11,968 nucleotides of DNA, from assembly GCA_002470565.1 (NCBI GenBank), contig DKMQ01000031.1, positions 21,221 through 33,188 of the forward strand, in the 5' to 3' direction. A program made the translations under genes and the position numbers. How positions within the stretch are numbered: the stretch's first letter is position 1; the number at the start of each line of letters is the position of its first letter. Shown here in pieces: positions 1 through 7,130 of this stretch. The notes below the pieces were generated by a model, which saw only the letters and a program-made list of their open reading frames with translations, was not told where the DNA came from and did not search any database. This stretch comes from Oceanospirillaceae bacterium UBA7410 (lineage in GTDB: Bacteria > Pseudomonadota > Gammaproteobacteria > Pseudomonadales > Balneatricaceae).

Positions 1-710
1 GTGGCTGTCACTGTGATAATGACAAAAGGCACACCCAATGTAACGTGAGCCAATATAACACCTGTGTAGGTTTTAGCGATGCCTATAGAAGAATAGAAAA
101 AGAACATGCCTGTTGCGGTAATAACCAAAGGTACGATCATAGGCGAGATGAGCAAGCTGGTAATCAATGCTCGTTGGGGCATTTCTGGGCGTGATAAGCC
201 TAGTGCAGCTAGTGTGCCTAAAAAAGTTGCGATAAGAGCAGACACCGTAGCAATAAAGAACGAGTTTCGTGTTGCACGTATCCACTGAGCATTGTTCCAC
301 ATGTCTGACCACCAGCCTACCGTGGCAGCAGGGTCTTTCATGCCGTTGTGTAAAATATCTAAGTACCAACGAATAGAGTAGGCATCAGAGTCAAAGTTGA
401 GCATACCATCGGTAAAGGTAAAATAAGGCTCGGCATTAAACGACAAAGGCATAATGATCAGCACAGGGGCAATCAAAAACACCAATACACTCGCTGTAAA
501 CACCAAAAACATATAACGGGTAAAGCGCTCACCTAAGGTAGCGTATGCTGGCATTTTTTCCATAAAAAATAATGGAATGCCAAAGATCAATAAAAACCCA
601 ACAGCAGCTTTTGCAGTGCCTGTAATTAACACTACCAATACTGTGCATAAAGCTAAGTATGCGTAGGCTCGGCCTTTGTTTTTAATCTGTTTTTTTAAAG
701 AATTAATCAT
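1..710 (-). CDS. ABC transporter permease, PotC-like (partial, C-terminus beyond window)
   Basis: Inner-membrane permease of a spermidine/putrescine-type ABC importer. The frame is open from ATG at 710 to the window edge, giving 236 residues with no stop. Hydrophobic segments lie at about residues 16-48, 66-90, 148-172, 184-204 and 216-236. Residues 66-92, ending in PLSFN, match the usual first membrane span of PotC proteins, so the roughly 65 residues before it, themselves strongly hydrophobic, are an N-terminal extension. The loop after that span is also longer than in E. coli PotC (about 55 residues). The cytoplasmic EAA loop that contacts the ATPase would lie beyond the window and is not seen. 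The start is 20 bp downstream of the preceding permease stop, so the two are almost surely co-transcribed; the Shine-Dalgarno is weak. The family call is secure; the transported substrate is unknown. Confidence 0.88.
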   Translation of the reverse strand, partial: MINSLKKQIKNKGRAYAYLALCTVLVVLITGTAKAAVGFLLIFGIPLFFMEKMPAYATLGERFTRYMFLVFTASVLVFLIAPVLIIMPLSFNAEPYFTFTDGMLNFDSDAYSIRWYLDILHNGMKDPAATVGWWSDMWNNAQWIRATRNSFFIATVSALIATFLGTLAALGLSRPEMPQRALITSLLISPMIVPLVITATGMFFFYSSIGIAKTYTGVILAHVTLGVPFVIITVTA

Positions 711-730
711 GTGAGTGTCTCAATTATGCC

Positions 731-1996
731 TTAACCGAATTTTAGTTTGTCTATGCCGATCAATCGGTTGTAAATCCAGTAAAATATCAATACAACCACT
801 AACAACATGGCGCCCAATGCAGCACCTAAGCTCCAGTTAAGAGATTTTTGAATATGATATGCAATAAGATTAGAGATCAACAGGCCATCTTGTCCACCTA
901 CTAAAGCCGGCGTAATGTAGTAACCAATAGCCAAAATAAACACCAATAAGGTTCCAGCAGCAAGCCCAGGTATGGTCAGTGGAAAATACACACGACGATA
1001 GGCATTAAATGGCTTAGAACCCATAGATAGCGCGGCACGCATGTAGGTGGGCTGAATAGTTTTCATGACCGAATACAGCGGTAACACCATAAACGGTAAT
1101 AATATATGTACCATAGCGATAATGGTGCCCGTTTGGTTGTAGATCATTTGTATACGACCATCCTCACCAATTACACCAAAATAAACTAACAGGTCGTTGA
1201 TTACACCTTCAGTTTGCAATATAGCGATCCAAGCGGTGGTACGTACTAAAAGTGAAGTCCAAAAAGGTAGCAACACCATAATCATCAATAAGTTAGACTG
1301 ACGCAGGGGTAAAATAGCCAGTAGATAAGCCACAGGATACGCTAGTAATACACAGATAAAGGTAATCAGTGCGGCTAGCCACATGGTTTTAACAAAGTTA
1401 TTTAAGTAAATTTGATACAACTCATCGGCTTGCACTATTTCGCCAACCTCATTGTATTTCATGTCCATGGCAGCAATATAAAAAGACGGTGAAATGTCAT
1501 GGGAGGCGCGTTGTAAGGTAAGCCACACTTGTGGATTAGCCCATTTTTTATCAAGCTTTATGAGGGCTTCTTTGTAGGGCCCTTCAGTAATCTTACCTAC
1601 TTTACGGGCAGACTTGGTAAACAAGCTTCTGCTACCTGGCATTTCGTAGTTAATGCGAGTTGCCATGTTGCCAGCAGTGCGGCCAACTTCACGCACTTTT
1701 TTAGCAATGGCTAAATCTTTGACAAAAATCTCAAAAATTTCTTCCGAAGGTAAACCTTGCCCGTCCCAGCTCTGGATGGCAACGGCAAACTTGGGCACTA
1801 CACCAGACACCTTGTCGTTATGCATACTGTTAAACAGCATTTGACCAATAGGGAAGACAAAACTGATCAGCAAAAATAATACTAATGGTAAGGTTAGTAA
1901 AAACGCGCGGCGGCGCTGAATTGCGGTGGTTTTGGCTAGCTTCTGCTTTAATGGCAGAGTATCGGTTTGATCTATAGATGGGTTCGCAGTAGTCAT
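731..1996 (-). CDS. ABC transporter permease, PotB-like, with large periplasmic insertion
   Basis: Inner-membrane permease, 421 residues against about 275-300 for classical PotB. One span lies at residues 31-53, followed by about 145 polar, Lys-rich residues (55-200) before the next span (203-230). Further spans lie at about 236-260, 288-312, 345-365 and 390-412. The EAA loop is visible at residues 320-345 (AALSMGSKPF...FPLTIPG), the contact site for the ATPase. By topology the insertion should be periplasmic, where it could touch the binding protein. The gene follows the binding-protein gene across a 76-bp gap holding a terminator and precedes the PotC-like permease by 20 bp. No clear Shine-Dalgarno precedes the ATG at 1996, but no better start exists, because the hydrophilic N-terminus ending in QRRR before the first span is typical of PotB. 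The family is certain; the substrate is not. Confidence 0.93.
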   Translation of the reverse strand: MTTANPSIDQTDTLPLKQKLAKTTAIQRRRAFLLTLPLVLFLLISFVFPIGQMLFNSMHNDKVSGVVPKFAVAIQSWDGQGLPSEEIFEIFVKDLAIAKKVREVGRTAGNMATRINYEMPGSRSLFTKSARKVGKITEGPYKEALIKLDKKWANPQVWLTLQRASHDISPSFYIAAMDMKYNEVGEIVQADELYQIYLNNFVKTMWLAALITFICVLLAYPVAYLLAILPLRQSNLLMIMVLLPFWTSLLVRTTAWIAILQTEGVINDLLVYFGVIGEDGRIQMIYNQTGTIIAMVHILLPFMVLPLYSVMKTIQPTYMRAALSMGSKPFNAYRRVYFPLTIPGLAAGTLLVFILAIGYYITPALVGGQDGLLISNLIAYHIQKSLNWSLGAALGAMLLVVVLIFYWIYNRLIGIDKLKFG

Positions 1997-2014
1997 AAAC
2001 AGTGAGGTATCTAG

Positions 2015-2054
2015 AAAAAAAGAAACAGGGCGAACCTAATTAAAGGCTCGCCCT
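2015..2054 (-). terminator. Intrinsic terminator after the binding-protein gene, inside the ABC operon
   Basis: Read on the minus strand, AGGGCGAGCCT (2054-2044) pairs with AGGTTCGCCCT (2037-2027). This gives 11 continuous pairs including one G-U, with a 6-nt loop. A U-rich tract follows (GTTTCTTTTTTT, 2026-2015). It lies 19 bp after the binding-protein stop and about 18 bp before the permease start. Because the permeases have no other evident promoter, it probably acts as a partial terminator that lowers permease relative to binding-protein expression. The hairpin also ends the message with a stable 3' structure. Confidence 0.85.
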
Positions 2055-2072
2055 AGGAGGTAAGTCAAAGAC

Positions 2073-3170
2073 TTACTTAGTTAACCATGCGTTGAAACGC
2101 TCGTTTAACTGGTCAGCGTTATCTGCCCAAAACTCAAAGTCGTTTTGAAGTGCACGCTTGAAGTTATCAGGAGCAGTAGGCATATGGATTGCCATGTCTA
2201 GCTCTGGCTTGTCATGGAAAGAACCCACTAGGCCAAATGAAGACTTACGTAGAGGACCGTAAGGGATCCAGCTGGCTTGGTCTGCAAGAGGTTTAGTACC
2301 TGTAGAGAACTTAACAAAGTCCATAGTGGCCTCTTGGCTTGGAGCGCCTTTAGGAATTACCCAAAGGTCCAAGTCCCAAATCTGGCCGTCCCAGTTGATT
2401 ACAAATGGCTTGCCTTCAGAAGCAATTGCGTTAAATACGCGGCCGTTGTAAGCAGTAGTCATAGTCACTTCGCCATCAGCTAAAAGCTGTGGTGGTTGTG
2501 CGCCTGATTCCCACCATACCATTGAATCTTTGATGGTATCTAACTTAGCAAATGCACGGTCAATACCAGCATCTGTAGATAGCAATTCGTATACGTCTGC
2601 TGGCTCAACACCGTCAGCCATAAGAGCGAATTCTAGGTTAGGCTTAGCACCTTTGCGCATGCCACGCTTGCCTGGGAATTTGCCAAGGTCAAAGAAGTCT
2701 GTAAGGCCATCAACGCCTTGGATCTTGCTTTCATCATGGATGAAGACAGTAGACCAAACGATGTTACCTACAGCACACTCTACTAGAGCGCCAGGAAGGA
2801 AATCTTCAGAAGCTGGAACACCGTTGTCGCCATCTGGCAATGTTGAGTGATCCATTACTTCTAGGATACCTTCGTCACAACCACGGATGGCGTCAGAAAG
2901 CTCAACGTCTACTACGTTCCAAGTAACGTTACCCGCTTCTACTTGTGCTTTAATTTCGGCTAAGCCGCCATTATAGTCTTCAGATACGATGGTGTTACCA
3001 GTTTCAGCCATCCAAGGCTTGTGGTAAGCCTCTGCCTGTGACTTAGTGTAAGCACCACCCCAAGATACTACGGTGATAGACTCTGAATGACTAGCTGCAA
3101 AAGCACTACCGGACATCATGGTGGTAGCAACTGCTGCGGCGATCAAGGTCTTGTTTACAAGCTTGTTCAT
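2073..3170 (-). CDS. Periplasmic solute-binding protein of a spermidine/putrescine-type ABC importer
   Basis: Captures the substrate in the periplasm and delivers it to the two permeases encoded next. The start is ATG at 3170, preceded by GGAG nine bases upstream; an in-frame TTG 15 bp earlier overlaps that Shine-Dalgarno and is rejected. The product is 365 residues. Residues 1-25 form a signal peptide: basic MNKLVNK, a hydrophobic core, then SAFA with probable cleavage before ASHSE. The mature part begins ITVVSWGGAYTKSQAEAYHKPW and continues like the extracellular solute-binding family of PotD/PotF (type II fold), with a late segment (residues 229-264, INWDGQIWDLDLWVIPKGAP) also typical of it. 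It is not a close PotD copy, so polyamine binding is only a possibility. It is flanked by a palindrome upstream and a strong terminator downstream, consistent with high expression. Confidence 0.93.
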   Translation of the reverse strand: MNKLVNKTLIAAAVATTMMSGSAFAASHSESITVVSWGGAYTKSQAEAYHKPWMAETGNTIVSEDYNGGLAEIKAQVEAGNVTWNVVDVELSDAIRGCDEGILEVMDHSTLPDGDNGVPASEDFLPGALVECAVGNIVWSTVFIHDESKIQGVDGLTDFFDLGKFPGKRGMRKGAKPNLEFALMADGVEPADVYELLSTDAGIDRAFAKLDTIKDSMVWWESGAQPPQLLADGEVTMTTAYNGRVFNAIASEGKPFVINWDGQIWDLDLWVIPKGAPSQEATMDFVKFSTGTKPLADQASWIPYGPLRKSSFGLVGSFHDKPELDMAIHMPTAPDNFKRALQNDFEFWADNADQLNERFNAWLTK

Positions 3171-3199
3171 TGTGTATTTCTCCAAGTTTTTGTTATTAA

Positions 3200-3217
3200 G
3201 AATTGTTGCAACAATTC
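3200..3217. repeat. Perfect 18-bp palindrome between ATPase and binding-protein genes
   Basis: GAATTGTTGCAACAATTC reads identically on both strands. It sits 30 bp upstream of the binding-protein ATG in the 75-bp gap after the ATPase stop. In the minus-strand transcript it can fold as a 7-bp stem with a TGCA tetraloop, which could stabilise the 5' end of a processed binding-protein message. As DNA it could be a dimeric regulator's operator. The sequence does not distinguish these. Confidence 0.6.
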
Positions 3218-3245
3218 AGCTAGGCGTTAATGCGCATATAAAAAA

Positions 3246-4334
3246 TTATGCATCAAGCGCCAAGCAATCCTCCATCTTCCAACCGATCGGCACTGTATTG
3301 CCTTCTTGCAATAAGCTATTAGCGGTTGAGTTAGGAACTTTGACGATAAAATCGTCGTGTCCGCAAACGGTAAACCGAGTACGGATATGATCACCATGGT
3401 AGATTAACTCTTCTACCCTGGCTGAAAATAAGTTGTCTACGCTGCTGGGTTCTGGGTTAACAAAAACCCGCTCAGGGCGCAATGAAACCGTGGTGCGATC
3501 GCCTACAGCGTGCACGTTAATTTTCGTCGCTACAAGGACATCGCCGTTGTCGCTTAATATATCTACCTTATCCCCACTGATAGCAGTTACTTTGCCCATC
3601 AAACGGTTGTTTTCACCGATAAAGTTGGCAACGAAGGCATTTTGTGGCTTTTCGTATAGGTCTGCTGGTGCAGCGCACTGTTGCACGATACCGTCTTCAA
3701 ATACCGCAATGCGGTTTGACATGGTAAGTGCTTCAGTTTGGTCGTGAGTAACATATACTACGGTTAGGCCAAGCTGTTCGTGCAAATGCTTAATTTCATA
3801 TTGCATTTGTTCACGTAGGTTTTTGTCCAATGCACCTAAAGGCTCATCCATCAACACTAGGTCTGGATCGAAAATTAAAGATCGGGCCACGGCCACACGT
3901 TGTTGTTGACCACCTGAAAGCTGCATAGGGCGACGGCCACCAAAGGCGCCTAGTTGAACCATGTCTAGAGCTTTTTTGACACGTTCTTCACGCTCAGCTT
4001 TAGGAATCTTTCGCACTTCTAAAGGGAAGGCTAAGTTTTCTGCCACAGTCATGTGAGGGAATAAGGCGTAGTTTTGGAATACCATACCAATGCCGCGCTT
4101 ATAAGGCGGTACATTGTTGATCACTTTACCTTTTAGGTAAATTTCACCTTGGGTAGCAGGTTCAAAGCCAGCCAACATCATTAAACAGGTGGTTTTGCCA
4201 GAACCTGATGGTCCAAGCATGGTGACAAATTCACCAGGGGCAACATCTAAGTTGAAATCTTTAACGACGAGGGTTTCGCCATCGTAGCTTTTTTGAATAT
4301 TTTCAAAGCGTACAAGTGGTGTTTCACCAGTCAT
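3246..4334 (-). CDS. potA: ABC transporter ATP-binding protein, PotA-like
   Basis: Cytoplasmic ATPase that powers the importer; 362 residues, the usual PotA size. Visible motifs are Walker A GPSGSGKTT (41-49), Q-loop QNYALFPHMT (from 87), signature LSGGQQQRVA (139-148), Walker B LVLMDEP (159-165) and the switch His in VTHD (H197). A C-terminal regulatory TOBE region runs from about 240 to 355. The ATG at 4334 is chosen because the family begins just before the VRFENIQKSY segment; the frame stays open another 56 codons upstream to a TTG, but those residues resemble nothing in the family. The Shine-Dalgarno AAGAG is modest. It is the first gene of the operon, preceded by a 400-bp control region and followed after 75 bp by the binding-protein gene. 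The symbol denotes the family; transport of polyamines is not shown. Confidence 0.95.
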   Translation of the reverse strand: MTGETPLVRFENIQKSYDGETLVVKDFNLDVAPGEFVTMLGPSGSGKTTCLMMLAGFEPATQGEIYLKGKVINNVPPYKRGIGMVFQNYALFPHMTVAENLAFPLEVRKIPKAEREERVKKALDMVQLGAFGGRRPMQLSGGQQQRVAVARSLIFDPDLVLMDEPLGALDKNLREQMQYEIKHLHEQLGLTVVYVTHDQTEALTMSNRIAVFEDGIVQQCAAPADLYEKPQNAFVANFIGENNRLMGKVTAISGDKVDILSDNGDVLVATKINVHAVGDRTTVSLRPERVFVNPEPSSVDNLFSARVEELIYHGDHIRTRFTVCGHDDFIVKVPNSTANSLLQEGNTVPIGWKMEDCLALDA

Positions 4335-4557
4335 AGGGGGAGCTCTTTTGTTATTGAGAAAAGATAATGTGAGGCTTGTAGGGAGATAATATGTAGCTTC
4401 TCCCAAAAGGATCACATAGCGAACATCTAAAGTAACGTTAAACACTGTTACGAAACAACCCCATTGCAACAACTTTGACGCAAATAGGTAAACTAGTGTC
4501 AATAAAAGGTATTTTTTGTATTGACGACACTTTAACTATTACAAATGAAATCAACAT

Positions 4558-4597
4558 GATAGATTTTTTTTATACAAACTAATATTCAAAATCTATC
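4558..4597. repeat. Inverted pair of motif GATAGATTTT upstream of the importer operon
   Basis: GATAGATTTT at 4558-4567 and its exact reverse complement AAAATCTATC at 4588-4597, 20 bp apart, form a perfect 10-bp inverted repeat. The left arm is followed by extra T residues. The same 10-mer occurs exactly at 9093-9102 and with one change (AAAATCTATT) at 9170-9179, both in the control region of the LysR gene. A shared regulator-binding site is the likely reading. The alternative is an RNA hairpin, but the loop is long and the stem AT-rich. Confidence 0.55.
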
Positions 4598-4624
4598 GTG
4601 ATCATCATAGTTCTAATCAAATGG

Positions 4625-4668
4625 AAAAACAAAACAGACTACATTTACGCGGTAAATAGGCCGTTTTG
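4625..4668 (-). terminator. Probable intrinsic terminator of the SDR gene
   Basis: On the minus strand CAAAAC (4668-4663) can pair with GTTTTG (4635-4630), and inside it ATTTAC (4657-4652) pairs with GTAAAT (4648-4643) around a CGC loop. The unpaired stretches between them are unequal (5 and 7 nt). A run of five U follows directly (4629-4625). It lies about 70 bp beyond the SDR stop. The stem is AT-rich and interrupted, so efficiency is doubtful, but orientation and U-tract fit the SDR transcript only. Confidence 0.4.
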
Positions 4669-4735
4669 GCTGGTTTAGAAATACGTACCTTTATTAACTA
4701 TTTAGAATGCCATTTAAATTAAGCATTACGCGCCA

Positions 4736-5515
4736 CTAATAAGTGGCTAGGCTATGGGTATCGCCATCGACAGTAAGGCTTTGACCAGAGATTTTAGCGC
4801 CTAAGTCACTAAAGCTAAATACAATCATATTGGCAATATCTTGGGCATCAACAAATGTAGACATAGACGTGTTTTTAACATTGTCGTGGCGCACTTTTTC
4901 TAAGCTTTCACCCGTAGCCTGTGCGATGCTGCTGATGACCCGATCCATGCGCTCGCCATTGACAGCGCCTGGGCACATGCAGTTGACTCTCACGTTAAAT
5001 GGCCCCAGCTCCATTGCCATGGTTTTGGTGAGCCCTACAATAGCCCACTTAGCACAGGCGTAGGGGCTGCGCATGGGGTAGCCATACAAACCTGCAGTAG
5101 AGGATAAATTCATAATAGCGCCGCCATGTTTTTTGAGTAGCGGTATGGCGTGCTTGGATACATAAAAAGTGCCATGTAAATTCACATCAAAAGTGGCTTT
5201 CCATGCGTCAATATCTAGAGTTTCTAGTGGGCCTGCAGGCCCGGAAGTACCTGCGTTATTAACTAAAAAATCTAATTCACCGGCAAACGTCTGCTCTAAT
5301 TGAGCAAACATTTGTGTCACTTCATCTGGTTTGGCCACGTTAGTTACACTGCTTGATATCATGGGGTAGGCCTGCTTTAAAGCAGCCAGTGCTTGGGTAT
5401 CAATGTCACACACGTGTACTTTTGCACCTGCATTCATCATGGCAATAGCTGTGGCTTTACCCAAACCTGCAGCGCCTGCGGTGATCAATACTTTCTTGTC
5501 TTTAATTCCTTGCAT
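4736..5515 (-). CDS. Short-chain dehydrogenase/reductase (classical SDR)
   Basis: NAD(P)-dependent oxidoreductase interconverting an alcohol and a carbonyl; 259 residues, normal for a classical SDR. The Rossmann Gly motif is TAGAAGLG (12-19), where the canonical first Gly after Thr is Ala13. D37 at the end of the second strand predicts NAD(H) rather than NADP(H). NNAG lies at 86-89. The catalytic tetrad is N112, S139, Y152 and K156 (YACAK). The start is ATG at 5515 with AGAGAG upstream; an in-frame upstream extension to 5680 runs through the divergent control region and is rejected. It is divergently arranged with the aldehyde dehydrogenase, so the pair plausibly oxidise an alcohol to an acid in sequence. 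The SDR family is far too broad to name a substrate. Confidence 0.93.
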   Translation of the reverse strand: MQGIKDKKVLITAGAAGLGKATAIAMMNAGAKVHVCDIDTQALAALKQAYPMISSSVTNVAKPDEVTQMFAQLEQTFAGELDFLVNNAGTSGPAGPLETLDIDAWKATFDVNLHGTFYVSKHAIPLLKKHGGAIMNLSSTAGLYGYPMRSPYACAKWAIVGLTKTMAMELGPFNVRVNCMCPGAVNGERMDRVISSIAQATGESLEKVRHDNVKNTSMSTFVDAQDIANMIVFSFSDLGAKISGQSLTVDGDTHSLATY

Positions 5516-5604
5516 GGAACTCTCTTTATTGTTTTTAATGGGCCTGATACTGAACCAGTTTAAAAGTGTGAGCTTGTATATATCCGTAGTATATCTGTCT
5601 GTTT

Positions 5605-5633
5605 TTGATAAGAAGCCAGCCTGTGTGTATAGA
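5605..5633 (+). promoter_or_regulatory. Sigma-70-type promoter for the aldehyde dehydrogenase gene
   Basis: TTGATA (5605-5610, five of six matches to TTGACA), a 17-bp spacer and TATAGA (5628-5633, four of six to TATAAT). Transcription would begin near 5640, giving a leader of about 30 nt before the ATG at 5671. The -10 box lies within the palindrome described separately. Confidence 0.6.
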
Positions 5634-5638
5634 TACAC
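5625..5638. promoter_or_regulatory. Palindromic operator candidate GTGTAT-AG-ATACAC
   Basis: Perfect 6-bp arms around a 2-bp centre, covering the -10 box of the aldehyde dehydrogenase promoter. A regulator bound here would block polymerase, so a repressor operator is the simplest reading. Sites of this size and composition are used by GntR- and TetR-type repressors, but no such gene is in the window. The only regulator seen is the LysR protein. Confidence 0.5.
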
Positions 5639-5670
5639 TGCTTCCTGTCTGTTTAATACTGAGCTTTTAT

Positions 5671-7128
5671 ATGTCTCCATCGCCTAAGAAGAATTCCACT
5701 ACCACCAATTTACTGTTCTATATTAATGGACAGTGGTGTAAGCCACAAACAAGCACACAAGTTTTACCTGTGATTAACCCAGCAACACAAAACGCCTTTG
5801 CCAGTGTGTGCCTGGCTAATAACATGGATGTAGATGCAGCGGTTAATAGTGCAGCTAAAGCGTTTGACCGGTGGAGCCAAACGACATTGCAACAACGCAT
5901 AGTAATGGTGGAGGCATTTCTAGTAGCCTATGAAAAACGCTACCAAGCCATCGCTAACGCCATTACCCAAGAGATGGGAGCGCCTGCGTCCATGTCTTAT
6001 GACATACAAACCGAAACGGGAGTAGGGCATACGCAGGCCCACTTGGTGGCAGCTAGAGAGGCACTGTTAGATGAGCCTATCGGCGACCATGGTCAATTGG
6101 TAAAAGAGCCCATTGGCGTATGTGTGCTTATCACCCCTTGGAACTGGCCAGTTAACCAAATTGTTTGCAAAGTGATTCCAGCATTGCTTGCAGGTTGCAC
6201 TATGGTGCTAAAACCCAGTGAGCTTACGCCTATGTCAGCCCAACTATTTGCGCAATGTGTGCATGAAGCGGGTATTCCCAGTGGCGTGTTTAATATGATT
6301 CATGGCACAGGGGCAGATATAGGCGATTATCTGACCAGCCACCCATTAGTAGACATGGTGTCTTTTACAGGGTCTACCCGTGCAGGTGTGGCGATCGCTA
6401 AATCTGCAGCGACCAGTGTGAAGCGTATGAGCCAAGAGTTAGGCGGCAAATCTGCCAATATTATATTTGCTGATGCCAACCTTGCTGAACAAGTAGAGCT
6501 AGGTGTGCAAGCATGCATGCTTAATAGTGGCCAAAGTTGTGATGCCCCAACACGTATGTTGATTGAGGCCAGTGTATATGACCAAGTGGCTGAGCTAGCC
6601 AGAGCTAGCGTAAACAACATTGCCTTAGGTGATCCGCAACGACAAGGTGATCATTTGGGCCCAGTAATCTCTCAAGCACACTGGCATAAAGTACAAGCTC
6701 TTATCCAAGTAGGTATCGATGAAGGCGCTACTTTGTTGTCTGGTGGTGTAAATAACCCCTTAGGTTTTGAGCAAGGTTATTACGTTAAACCTACACTTTT
6801 TGGGGATGTGAATAATGAGATGGCCATTGCTCAAGAAGAAATTTTTGGCCCCGTTTTAGTCTTGATTCCTTTTAAAGATGAAGCACAAGCGATCACTATT
6901 GCTAATGATAGTCCATACGGCTTGGGCGCTTATGTGTCTACCCAAGATATGGCTAAGGCACACCGGGTGGCGCGCAGATTACGTGCTGGCACAGTGCATA
7001 TTAATATGGCTGATTTGGAATACTGCATGCCTTTTGGTGGTTATAAACAATCGGGCAATGGGCGTGAATATGCTGCTTTTGGACTCCATGAATTCCAAGA
7101 AGTAAAAGCTATCGCAGGCTATCGTTAA
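5671..7128 (+). CDS. NAD(P)-dependent aldehyde dehydrogenase
   Basis: Oxidises an aldehyde to the carboxylic acid; 485 residues, normal for the ALDH superfamily. Key features are FYINGQW at the N-terminus, oxyanion Asn158 in PWNWP, the cofactor segment KPSELTP (181-187), GSTRAG (234-239), general base E256 in ELGGK, nucleophile C290 in SGQSCDAPTR, and EEIFGPV (389-395). C-terminal MPFGGYKQSGNGRE (453-466) is the usual substrate-channel and oligomer segment. The start is ATG at 5671; an in-frame TTG at 5605 belongs to the -35 box and is rejected. It is divergent from the SDR and 55 bp upstream of the HIBADH-family gene, with which it may be co-transcribed. It resembles broad-range ALDHs, and the aldehyde cannot be named. 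Confidence 0.95.
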   Translation: MSPSPKKNSTTTNLLFYINGQWCKPQTSTQVLPVINPATQNAFASVCLANNMDVDAAVNSAAKAFDRWSQTTLQQRIVMVEAFLVAYEKRYQAIANAITQEMGAPASMSYDIQTETGVGHTQAHLVAAREALLDEPIGDHGQLVKEPIGVCVLITPWNWPVNQIVCKVIPALLAGCTMVLKPSELTPMSAQLFAQCVHEAGIPSGVFNMIHGTGADIGDYLTSHPLVDMVSFTGSTRAGVAIAKSAATSVKRMSQELGGKSANIIFADANLAEQVELGVQACMLNSGQSCDAPTRMLIEASVYDQVAELARASVNNIALGDPQRQGDHLGPVISQAHWHKVQALIQVGIDEGATLLSGGVNNPLGFEQGYYVKPTLFGDVNNEMAIAQEEIFGPVLVLIPFKDEAQAITIANDSPYGLGAYVSTQDMAKAHRVARRLRAGTVHINMADLEYCMPFGGYKQSGNGREYAAFGLHEFQEVKAIAGYR

Positions 7129-7130
7129 AA

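Larger units (their letters stand above)
4335..4735 (-). promoter_or_regulatory. 401-bp control region upstream of the ABC importer operon
   Basis: No credible gene lies here. It separates the SDR stop from the PotA-like start, both genes being on the minus strand, so it must hold the importer's promoter. Visible elements are a probable SDR terminator (4625-4668), an inverted pair of a 10-bp motif (4558-4597), and a perfect -35 hexamer TTGACA on the minus strand at 4502-4497 without a convincing -10 at the normal distance. A TATAAA box lies on the minus strand at 4574-4569, with one motif copy (4597-4588) where a -35 box would be, an arrangement compatible with an activator-dependent promoter. 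If so, the message has a leader of more than 200 nt. The exact transcription start cannot be assigned by eye. Confidence 0.55.
5595..5654 (+). repeat. Direct repeat CTGTCTGTTT, two copies 50 bp apart
   Basis: Identical 10-bp copies at 5595-5604 and 5645-5654 flank the palindrome and promoter of the aldehyde dehydrogenase gene. The first abuts the -35 box and the second lies in the leader. The 50-bp period is close to five helical turns, so both copies would face the same side of the DNA. Chance duplication is possible in a short T-rich region. Confidence 0.4.
5516..5670. promoter_or_regulatory. 155-bp divergent control region between SDR and aldehyde dehydrogenase genes
   Basis: This region must hold the promoters of both divergent genes. 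On the plus strand a good sigma-70 promoter is visible (5605-5633). For the SDR direction no promoter stands out; AT-rich TATATAC-like sequences on the minus strand near 5575-5595 are candidates. It also contains a palindrome (5625-5638) and a 10-bp direct repeat (5595-5604 and 5645-5654), so joint regulation of the two dehydrogenases is likely. Confidence 0.7.

Noticed and set aside
3342..3356. Palindrome GACGAT-AAA-ATCGTC
   Set aside because: It is inside the ATPase coding sequence (Asp-Asp-Phe-Ile-Val codons) with no sign of regulatory context.
4335..4502. 56-codon in-frame upstream extension of the ATPase gene, starting at a TTG
   Set aside because: The TTG is part of a TTGACA hexamer, the extra residues resemble no PotA sequence, and the ATG at 4334 sits at the normal family start.
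5605..5670. TTG start extending the aldehyde dehydrogenase by 22 residues
   Set aside because: The TTG lies in the probable -35 box and the added residues are not ALDH-like.
5516..5680. In-frame extension of the SDR gene across the divergent promoter region into the aldehyde dehydrogenase start
   Set aside because: It overlaps the ALDH start and promoter; ATG 5515 has a good Shine-Dalgarno and gives the normal SDR length.
3206..5895. Nonamer TTGCAACAA at 3206-3214, 4464-4472 and 5887-5895 as a shared operator half-site
   Set aside because: The third copy is inside ALDH coding sequence as ordinary Leu-Gln-Gln codons, and the second lacks the palindromic partner seen at the first.
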